Below, in pieces: positions 5,494 to 10,950 of a stretch of DNA of 10,950 bases. A program made the translations under genes and the position numbers. Source of the DNA: Acidobacteriota bacterium (GTDB lineage Bacteria; Acidobacteriota; Thermoanaerobaculia; Multivoradales; JAHEKO01); assembly GCA_029863825.1 (NCBI GenBank), contig JAOTUP010000028.1, forward strand, positions 1 to 10,950. The letters run 5' to 3'. The notes beneath the pieces were generated by a model. It did no database searches, was not told the origin of the DNA, and was given only the letters and a program-made list of their open reading frames with translations. Position 1 is the stretch's first letter. Each line of letters begins with the position of its first letter.

Positions 5494-7512
5494 ATGAATT
5501 CGCACCAGCGGTTTGCCGATTACATCCTCTTCGAACGCATCGCAAGCACTTCGTTTGGTGACTGTTTCCGCGCCGGATTCCCCGTCGGCAGAGTTGTCGA
5601 TCATCATGTCCTGCTGCAGATCTTCAACGGCGCGTCGCTCGACAGCGACCAATTCTGGCAGCTTGTGGCCGATCGAAGATCACTTCTCGAATCGCTCCAT
5701 GACCCCTACCTCGGCGAGTGTCTCGCCTTCGACTGTATTGGCGACACGCCGTTCGCTGTCTATTCGTTTGCTCCAAGCGCCTCGCTCAGACCCCTGTTCT
5801 CCGCCGTACGAGAGAAAGAGATCCCGGTTCCAGTGGACCAGGCGCTCCTCGTCGTCGATAGAGCCGCGCTCGGGCTGACGGGCGCGCATCGAATACAGCA
5901 CCGCGGACGACCGGTACTCCACGGCTTCCTTGTGCCGGATCTCATTCGACTATCGGGCGAAGGCGCGGTCCGCGTCCTCGGCATCGAAGCGGCGCCGGGA
6001 CTGCGTAGCCAGCTCGCTGCGCATCCGGCCTGTGCCGGCTATCTCGCTCCGGAAGTCCGAGCCGGTGAGCCCCCGTCCGCCTGCGATGACGTCTTCTCCC
6101 TCGGCTCGATTCTCTTCCAACTGCTTTCAGGGACACCGATTCCCACGAAGATCCCGACGTCGATGCCGGACATCCTCGAATCGGCCACCCTGGCAGCGAC
6201 TGATGAGCTCCTGCCGTCGGCCCTTCGTGCCTTGCTTGCCGCAAGCCTCGCTCCGCGCGACAAACGCATTCACGACGTCATCAGCTGGCAGCAGGAGCTG
6301 GGAGCGATCATCCTCGACGGTGGGCACACTCCCACCACCTTCAACCTCTCTCTGCTCATGCACACCGTGTTCGGTCAGGAGCTGGCGGAAGAGCAAGCGA
6401 GCATGGACCGCGAGCTGGCTCTACGACTGCCACCTTCGTCTCCGACTCGAGTCGAGACCGTCGTTACCCCGACACCTGAGACCCGGCCGACATCGGCGAC
6501 ACCATATGAAGAAACGCTCACCGAAAAGGCGCTTCCGAACGGTGGGTTTCGCCATTCCTTCACCGGTGGCTTTCTCGTCTCGTTCCTTGCAGCAGCGATT
6601 CTCTTCAGCCTGTACTTTCTTTTCCGCGCTCCGCTTGACGCGACCGCCGAAGCTTCCCTGCCGACTTCACGACCGATCGCTACCTCCGCGACTCACACGT
6701 CGAACCCCGGCGAGTTCGACGATTCGCGGCAGGTGGGAGACGACGCGACGCAGACTGCCGTGGAACCCGAGGACGCACTGTCCGCAACTGCAGAGGTCAC
6801 CGGCCCTCGGGCGGCGCCGCGGCCGAGCGAGTCGCGCGAGGTCGACTCCGCGGCACGCCAGACTGAAGAAGTGGAGGCTGGCCTGCGCGCCCAATACGAG
6901 CAGCGAGTGGCGGAGCTCGAGCGTCAGTTGGCCCAGGCTCGCGAACCTGCCATTCCCGACCGTACGAGCGACGCGCGGATCCCTGCCGAGGCCGGATCGG
7001 CTTCGGCCGTTGCCGACAGTGCCGCCCCGACCGTGTCAGCCGAACGAGGACCCGACCGAGCGGCAGTACAGCCGAATCGCCAGCGTCCCGAGCCCGTTCG
7101 GGACGAGAGTGCAGCCACGTCGACACCGACCTCGCAACAGCCGGCCGCACCACCAGTAGCGGAGTCGGCCTCGGCTCCTGCATCCACGTCGCCCGACCTG
7201 ACGCAACAGGCCTCGTCGACCGACGAGAACTCATCTCAAATCGTCTTCGTGCCGCCGCGGCTCGAATCGTCGCCACGGCCAACATTCCCCTCTGCGGCAC
7301 GGCGCATGAGAAAGACGGCCAGAGTGCAGGTGCGAGTCAGGGTCGACGCCACGGGACGTGTCCAGGAGACCGAGCTACCGGGAGCGCCCGCCGGCTTTGG
7401 CTTCGATCGTGCCGCGACTGCAGCGGCGAGACGCTCACGCTGGACGCCTGCCACCCGCGACGGAGAACCGGTCGAATCCTGGGCTCTCCTGACGATCGAG
7501 TTCCAGCTCTGA
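5494..7512 (+). CDS. Kinase-fold (likely pseudokinase) / transmembrane / TonB C-terminal domain fusion
   Basis: The 672-residue protein has four parts. Residues 7-270 are a Ser/Thr kinase-like fold: the YLAPE (183-187) and DDVFSLGSILFQLLSG (198-213) segments are classical. The catalytic residues are altered: the beta-3 Lys position reads Gln42 (VLLQIF), the HRDLKPEN loop reads HGFLVPDL (143-150), and the DFG position reads GIE (163-165). One membrane helix (about 359-378) follows. A Pro/Ala/Ser/Thr-rich spacer (380-585) contains a short coiled coil (456-484). The C-terminal 586-672 is a TonB domain with PTFPSAAR, VRVDATGRV and W650TPA. The kinase fold would lie in the cytoplasm and the TonB domain in the periplasm. 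TonB domains contact outer-membrane transporters. No ExbB/ExbD is in the window and the N terminus is not TonB-like, so energy transduction is uncertain. Linkage to ruvX-mltG suggests an envelope role. Confidence 0.88.
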   Translation: MNSHQRFADYILFERIASTSFGDCFRAGFPVGRVVDHHVLLQIFNGASLDSDQFWQLVADRRSLLESLHDPYLGECLAFDCIGDTPFAVYSFAPSASLRPLFSAVREKEIPVPVDQALLVVDRAALGLTGAHRIQHRGRPVLHGFLVPDLIRLSGEGAVRVLGIEAAPGLRSQLAAHPACAGYLAPEVRAGEPPSACDDVFSLGSILFQLLSGTPIPTKIPTSMPDILESATLAATDELLPSALRALLAASLAPRDKRIHDVISWQQELGAIILDGGHTPTTFNLSLLMHTVFGQELAEEQASMDRELALRLPPSSPTRVETVVTPTPETRPTSATPYEETLTEKALPNGGFRHSFTGGFLVSFLAAAILFSLYFLFRAPLDATAEASLPTSRPIATSATHTSNPGEFDDSRQVGDDATQTAVEPEDALSATAEVTGPRAAPRPSESREVDSAARQTEEVEAGLRAQYEQRVAELERQLAQAREPAIPDRTSDARIPAEAGSASAVADSAAPTVSAERGPDRAAVQPNRQRPEPVRDESAATSTPTSQQPAAPPVAESASAPASTSPDLTQQASSTDENSSQIVFVPPRLESSPRPTFPSAARRMRKTARVQVRVRVDATGRVQETELPGAPAGFGFDRAATAAARRSRWTPATRDGEPVESWALLTIEFQL

Positions 7513-7573
7513 GCGGCCCGACTGCGAGGCGGCCGCGCAAGCGAACGGCTCACGCCCGGCAGTCAGGTCGCTT
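7513..7573. other. Convergent 61-nt spacer without a clear terminator
   Basis: Two convergent genes end here. GACTGC (7520-7525) and GCAGTC (7559-7564) are inverted, but the loop would be 33 nt, and GCGGCCGC (7529-7536) is a short palindrome. Neither is followed by a T-tract on either strand. I cannot call an intrinsic terminator. Confidence 0.25.
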
Positions 7574-8485
7574 TCACGGCAAATGAACCGCCATACCTCG
7601 CTCGACCGCAGAGCTGTTTCCGGAGACCACTGAGCATATCGACAGCTTCTCCTTGACGCTGTCGACGCGGAGCCTCGCCACTTCGTTCATACTCTCGTCA
7701 AGGACCTCGCCGGTGTCCGGATCGCGAATGACGTCGACGCTGCCAACGACGAAGGTCTGACCGCTGGCAACGCCTTCGCGGGTTCCGCGATTGACGTAGA
7801 CCTTGCCGTCCTTGGTCATCGCGACGGTCCCGGTCCACGCAATGCCGGGGAGCTCCGCAACAATCCAATCTACGGCTTCAGAGACCGCAGCCTCGATCGC
7901 CTTCCCCAAATTGTCATTCTTGAAGCCACCGACATCACCGCCCCAGTTGCTGCCCGAATAGCCAAGTGTTCCGCCCTTGCGATTCGACGACCCGACCACG
8001 CTCTTCGATGACAGAACTTGTCCTGTCGTCGAATCCACGATGTAAACGGTGGCATTGACTTCGGCCTTTTCTTTCTTGCCGCCCAGCCGGATTCCCTTGA
8101 CGCGGATGCCACCGCGGCCGCCGCCCGTCTCATGCTGGACATGGGTGATGGCGCCTTTTACCAGAAGCTGCGCTGGTGTCATTTGTCCGGTCACCGCGAT
8201 CTTGCCTCCTTGCGCAGTTCGACCCGAAGCCACCATGTCTTGTTCGGCCAGCGCTTCGTTGCGCATATCTGTCTCACCGAGAACAATGAATCGGCCGGTC
8301 TGATTCAGCAAGTCGGTCATCACGGTTCCCCACGCATCTCCCAAGCTCCAGCTGTAGATGTACCCGGCTTCGTTGTCGAACTTCGAAACGGACACCGTAT
8401 AGCGAAGCTCGGCACTCGCCGTTCCGAGTCCCAGACCTGCCAGTAAGACTGCGAAGGCCAGCGTCAATATCGCTGTTCGGTTCAT
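7574..8485 (-). CDS. Exported CsgG-family protein with FlgT-like C-terminal domain
   Basis: This 303-residue protein begins with a clean signal peptide (1-25, ending TASA). Residues about 28-212 follow the CsgG pattern: 'VSVSKFDNEAG' at the start, 'LGDAWGTVMTDLLNQTGRFIVLGE', 'LLVKGAITHV', then 'VNATVYIVDSTTGQVLSSKSVVG' and a C-terminal amphipathic helix. Residues about 215-302 ('GKVYVNRGTREGVASGQTF', 'DPDTGEVLDE..NEVARLRVDSV') resemble the C-terminal domain of FlgT. CsgG itself is a lipoprotein pore for curli. Here no cysteine follows the signal peptide, so no lipid anchor is expected, and no curli genes lie nearby. The protein is probably periplasmic or secreted; its partner is unknown. Start ATG 8485 has a strong GGAGGAG 6 nt upstream. 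Confidence 0.85.
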   Translation of the reverse strand: MNRTAILTLAFAVLLAGLGLGTASAELRYTVSVSKFDNEAGYIYSWSLGDAWGTVMTDLLNQTGRFIVLGETDMRNEALAEQDMVASGRTAQGGKIAVTGQMTPAQLLVKGAITHVQHETGGGRGGIRVKGIRLGGKKEKAEVNATVYIVDSTTGQVLSSKSVVGSSNRKGGTLGYSGSNWGGDVGGFKNDNLGKAIEAAVSEAVDWIVAELPGIAWTGTVAMTKDGKVYVNRGTREGVASGQTFVVGSVDVIRDPDTGEVLDESMNEVARLRVDSVKEKLSICSVVSGNSSAVERGMAVHLP

Positions 8486-8491
8486 TCCCTA

Positions 8492-8498
8492 CTCCTCC
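8492..8498 (-). promoter_or_regulatory. Strong Shine-Dalgarno of the CsgG-like gene
   Basis: GGAGGAG on the minus strand stands 6 nt before ATG 8485. It is the best ribosome site in the window and suggests high expression of the exported protein. Confidence 0.75.
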
Positions 8499-8510
8499 CT
8501 GTCATGAGAT

Positions 8511-8539
8511 TTCATATCGGATTCCACGTCAAGCGACAA
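8511..8539 (-). promoter_or_regulatory. Candidate sigma-70-type promoter for the CsgG-like gene
   Basis: On the minus strand TTGTCG (8539-8534) and TATGAA (8516-8511) are separated by 17 nt, each matching 4 of 6 consensus bases. The implied start would give a leader of about 20 nt that just contains the Shine-Dalgarno. An overlapping TTGACG (8532-8527) is a better -35 but lacks a matching -10 at normal spacing. Confidence 0.35.
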
Positions 8540-8570
8540 AAGTCTACCCCACTCCGGATACTCTTGAAAC

Positions 8571-9284
8571 ATGCTGGTTCTCGAGGAAGACGCGACATTG
8601 CTCTTGATCACCCAGGTGGATCACGCCCACCTCGCCCGTGACTTGCTGTCTCTGTGGATCGCAGACGGCCTGCCAATGAACCCGCGGCGGGATGAGATTC
8701 TGACCGCCGCCGCCGAGCACGACAACGGCTGGCGAGAGCTGGATGCGGCACCCCCACTCGAGCCGTCTCGCAGCTGGCCCTACGACTTTCGGCAGCTGCC
8801 TCCCACCGACCGACGACGAGTCTGGAAAGCCAGTGTCAAACGTTCCGGTGTCAGCCGGTGGAGTGCGCTGCTCATCCAGCATCACGCCCGGTCCTTGCTC
8901 GCCGAGCATCGGTCCGATCCGGCGTGGAAAGATCTCTTTGTCTGGCTCGACGAGCGACGGGCCGAGAACGAGGAGCACTGCTCCCACCTTCTCCCAGAGC
9001 TGGAGGCCGACTACTCGTTTCTGTCGCTGTCGGACACTCTGTCTCTGGGTGCCTGCGGCGCCTGGGGGTCACGTCGACTTCCGTGGCAGGATTACGACAT
9101 CGCCGTTACGCTGGGGCGCCTCGTCTTTCAGCCTTTCCCCTTCGCCGGATCCCTGCAGCTGCGGGTCGCCTACCGCCGGATCAGCAAGCGGGACTACAGA
9201 GGCGGAGCAGACCTCGGGGCCGAACTCGCGTCTGCCCACTGGCAGTATCTTCCGGTAAGAGTCGAACCGGCAACGAGCCCATGA
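8571..9284 (+). CDS. DUF3891 family protein
   Basis: The 237-residue protein fits DUF3891, a family of unknown function: 'LLITQVDHAHLARDLLSLW' at 11-29, 'AAAEHDNGWRELDAAP' at 46-61, the His-His pair at 104-105 and 'FLSLSDTLSLGAC' at 150-162. The conserved Asp17-His18, His50-Asp51, His104/105 and Asp155 suggest a metal-binding, possibly hydrolase-like active site of the HD kind; this is inference, as I know of no demonstrated activity. No signal peptide or membrane segment is present, so it is cytoplasmic. ATG 8571 is preceded only by a weak purine stretch. The alkyltransferase gene follows 13 nt after the stop, so the two are likely co-transcribed. Confidence 0.8.
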   Translation: MLVLEEDATLLLITQVDHAHLARDLLSLWIADGLPMNPRRDEILTAAAEHDNGWRELDAAPPLEPSRSWPYDFRQLPPTDRRRVWKASVKRSGVSRWSALLIQHHARSLLAEHRSDPAWKDLFVWLDERRAENEEHCSHLLPELEADYSFLSLSDTLSLGACGAWGSRRLPWQDYDIAVTLGRLVFQPFPFAGSLQLRVAYRRISKRDYRGGADLGAELASAHWQYLPVRVEPATSP

Positions 9285-9297
9285 TAGCCTTTTCGGG

Positions 9298-9843
9298 ATG
9301 TCGGGATTGTCAAAAACGACGCCTCCACCGGCCCCCGAGCCCGTCCGACTCCTGCTTCCCTCGGCCCTGGGCGCGCTTGGAATCGAGATTGTCGACGAGA
9401 CCCTGACTCGTGTTGTTATCGTGCCGAGGGGCCGCGAGCGCAGTCGATTTCGACCCTTCGCCAAGCTCAAGCGATCCGAGCGCAGCGATTTTCTGGATGA
9501 AATCCTCGGCCGCTTTTCCGAGTTTCTCGCCGGAGCGAGACGAAATCTGGATATTCCGTACGATCTCGGTCCGTCCGGTCTGACGGGATTCGACAAGAGA
9601 ATCCTGAAGGAAACCGCGAAGATCCGCTACGCCCGCACGCGCACGTATCAACAGATCGCCGCGGCGGCAGGCAACTCAACCGCCTATCGCCAGGTGTTGT
9701 CGATACTGTTGGCGAATCCGCTGCCTCTCGTCATTCCGTGTCATCGCGTCGTGACCGTCAAATCCGGGCCCGGCAGCTGGATCGGAGGGACGAAGAAGAA
9801 GGCCCGCCTCCTCAAGATGGAGCAACGGGGCCTGGCTGTTTGA
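9298..9843 (+). CDS. Methylated-DNA--protein-cysteine methyltransferase (MGMT/Ogt type)
   Basis: This enzyme transfers alkyl groups from O6-alkylguanine in DNA to its own cysteine in a suicide repair reaction. The 181-residue protein has an N-terminal ribonuclease-like domain (about 15-90) and the DNA-binding methyltransferase domain (about 96-177). The active site is IPCHRV (146-151, Cys148). Upstream are TYQQIAAAAGN (116-126), which fits the helix-turn-helix, and Arg131, which fits the arginine finger of the recognition helix. NPLPLVIP (140-147) and the C-terminal WIGGTKKKARLLKMEQ (161-176) complete it. The stretch after the active site reads GPGSWIGG, where most members have a G-Y-x-GG pattern. 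The first 16 residues are Pro-rich and non-conserved. It lies 13 nt downstream of DUF3891. Confidence 0.93.
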   Translation: MSGLSKTTPPPAPEPVRLLLPSALGALGIEIVDETLTRVVIVPRGRERSRFRPFAKLKRSERSDFLDEILGRFSEFLAGARRNLDIPYDLGPSGLTGFDKRILKETAKIRYARTRTYQQIAAAAGNSTAYRQVLSILLANPLPLVIPCHRVVTVKSGPGSWIGGTKKKARLLKMEQRGLAV

Positions 9844-9873
9844 CCCTGACTTGAGGACAGCTTCAGCGCGTCC

Positions 9874-10872
9874 TTACCCACGTTCGAGGATTACGGCGAT
9901 CTTCGCCTCTTCGTCTGCATTGACCGTCAGCTCCAGCCGCTCTGCGCGATAGCCGGGACGCACGACCTCGAGGGTATGCGTTCCTTCTTGTACAAGAAGG
10001 CCGGAATGAAGGGCTGAAAGCTCTTTGCCCGTGCCCAGGAATCGACCATCGAGATAGACCGACGCGTCCGCCGGCTCGACTGCCAGGTGAAGCCGGCCGG
10101 GCTCCACACTCTGCCGGTTCTCGGAACTCCGGGCGCGCCGCTCGTCGCTTTGGCTTCCGATATCCTGCCCTTTTCGCGCCATCTTCTCAGGTGCGATCGA
10201 CTCTCCCGGCTGCAGCCGAAGATTCAGTTTCACAACTGTTCCCTGCAGAATGCGAACTTCTCGGACGTCGGTGGCGAATCCAGGATGATAAAACACCAGC
10301 TCGTGGCGCCCGCGCTCGAGCCACAAATAGCCGGGGAAGCCGTCGAACTTTCCGCTCCGGCCTATCAGTTGCCCGTCCACCCAAACCTCGGCCTTCTTCG
10401 GTTTGACGTTCAGGTCCACAGCGCCCAGCCGCACGTCCCCGTATTCATGCGAATACGGACCGTAATAGAGCGTCGGGAAGACCGGATAGTACGGATACGG
10501 GTAATAGTTGTGGTAGTAGCCCCACGGATACACACCGAAGAATGCGCCCCACGAACCGCGAGAGTAACCACCACCGTAGTGGTGACGGCGACTCGGTGAG
10601 CTGCTGCTCCGCGAGCTACGGTTCGCGGTCCCCTTGGCCGTCGATCCCCCACTTCGCGTCACCTGCGCCCCTCTATTGGAACTTCCGGCCGACGCAGAGC
10701 TCGAGCCTGACGTTTGCGTCCTGACCTCCGTTCGCGAAACGGAAGCTTGTGGTGTATCGCTCTGACTCTCCTCCGCCGCATCCAGGGGGACGGTGAAGAC
10801 AACAAGCATCAGAACGGCTGCCATGCTCGCCAGCAGATCTCTGACAACAACGTCGCGAGTCGAGTATTTCAT
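9874..10872 (-). CDS. Exported protein with two PEGA domains and an aromatic low-complexity segment
   Basis: The chosen start, ATG 10872, gives 332 residues. It has GAAGGAG 8 nt upstream and a signal peptide (1-33, hydrophobic core 13-30). An upstream in-frame ATG at 10947 would add 25 charged residues with no ribosome site. After the signal come a Ser/Arg-rich stretch (40-96) and a Gly/Tyr/Pro-rich aromatic tract (99-141). PEGA domain 1 (about 148-222: 'KAEVWVDGQLIGRSG', 'LERGRHELVFYHPGF') is followed by a charged linker (223-257) and PEGA domain 2 (about 259-331: 'DASVYLDGRFLGTG', 'VQEGTHTLEVVRPGY'). PEGA domains are surface-associated beta folds, named for their motif, often found with envelope or kinase proteins. 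The protein is probably periplasmic or cell-surface. Its ligand is unknown. Confidence 0.88.
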   Translation of the reverse strand: MKYSTRDVVVRDLLASMAAVLMLVVFTVPLDAAEESQSDTPQASVSRTEVRTQTSGSSSASAGSSNRGAQVTRSGGSTAKGTANRSSRSSSSPSRRHHYGGGYSRGSWGAFFGVYPWGYYHNYYPYPYYPVFPTLYYGPYSHEYGDVRLGAVDLNVKPKKAEVWVDGQLIGRSGKFDGFPGYLWLERGRHELVFYHPGFATDVREVRILQGTVVKLNLRLQPGESIAPEKMARKGQDIGSQSDERRARSSENRQSVEPGRLHLAVEPADASVYLDGRFLGTGKELSALHSGLLVQEGTHTLEVVRPGYRAERLELTVNADEEAKIAVILERG

Positions 10873-10880
10873 GGTCGTCA

Positions 10881-10887
10881 CTCCTTC
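10881..10887 (-). promoter_or_regulatory. Shine-Dalgarno fixing the PEGA protein start
   Basis: GAAGGAG on the minus strand lies 8 nt before ATG 10872. It supports that ATG over the longer upstream frame, and the resulting protein begins with an export signal. Confidence 0.7.
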
Positions 10888-10904
10888 TTCGCCCCCGGGC
10901 GCCA

Positions 10905-10930
10905 GCCTTCTTGGTCGGCCTTCTCGGTCG
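10905..10930. repeat. Tandem 13-bp direct repeat upstream of the PEGA gene
   Basis: On the minus strand CGACCGAGAAGGC is followed directly by CGACCAAGAAGGC, one mismatch in 13. The pair lies 33 nt upstream of the PEGA start codon, in its leader or promoter region. It may be a paired regulator-binding site or a small slippage duplication. The sequence alone does not decide. Confidence 0.5.
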
Positions 10931-10950
10931 CCCGAGTATGTGTCCATTGT

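Noticed and set aside
5930..7159. A 409-codon plus-strand frame inside the TonB-fusion gene.
   Set aside because: It is Arg/Ser/Pro-rich and out of frame with a gene that has clear domains along its length.
9844..9873. Possible terminator hairpin between MGMT and the PEGA gene (GGAC.GC/GC.GTCC with a bulge).
   Set aside because: The stem is short and imperfect and no T-tract follows on either strand.
10873..10947. N-terminal extension of the PEGA protein to an ATG at 10947.
   Set aside because: It would put 25 charged residues before the signal peptide and has no visible ribosome site. The ATG at 10872 has both a good ribosome site and a signal sequence.

Overview
The window is GC-rich, tightly packed DNA from a diderm (outer-membrane) bacterium. 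LptD, a TonB-domain protein, a CsgG-like secreted protein and MltG together require an outer membrane, a periplasm and peptidoglycan. PEGA repeats, a DUF3891 protein and a kinase-like/TonB fusion would fit Acidobacteriota or a related deep-branching diderm phylum. That placement rests on gene content alone and is not proven. I see no rRNA, tRNA, CRISPR array, insertion sequence or phage gene.

Layout. 3-482 (+) is the 3' part of an HD-domain nucleotidase-like gene. It meets tail to tail, with overlapping stops, a minus-strand unit read from about 3756 down to 474. That unit is a collapsed thiolase remnant, then lptD, then a GDP-deoxysugar reductase-like SDR gene, packed with a GTGA overlap and a 3-nt gap. 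A 167-nt divergent spacer separates it from the plus-strand unit ruvX-mltG-(pseudokinase/TonB fusion), 3924-7512. A convergent 61-nt spacer follows, then a minus-strand CsgG/FlgT-like exported protein (7574-8485). Divergent from that is a plus-strand pair, DUF3891 and an MGMT-type alkyltransferase (8571-9843). The window ends with a minus-strand secreted protein carrying two PEGA domains (9874-10872).

How the genes work together. Much of the window concerns the envelope: LPS insertion (LptD), probable deoxysugar precursor synthesis (the SDR protein), glycan-strand termination (MltG), a TonB-type periplasmic arm linked to a cytoplasmic kinase-like fold, and two exported proteins of unknown role. 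RuvX (rRNA processing), the HD protein (nucleotide hydrolysis) and MGMT (DNA repair) are housekeeping functions.

The two most notable points are these. First, the ends of a thiolase gene, start and C-terminal CxGGG region, survive joined out of frame in 131 bp directly upstream of lptD, whose GTG start overlaps the thiolase stop. Second, the 672-residue TonB-domain protein has an N-terminal kinase fold that has lost the usual Lys, HRD Asp and DFG Asp. I found no convincing defence, mobile or wholly new system.
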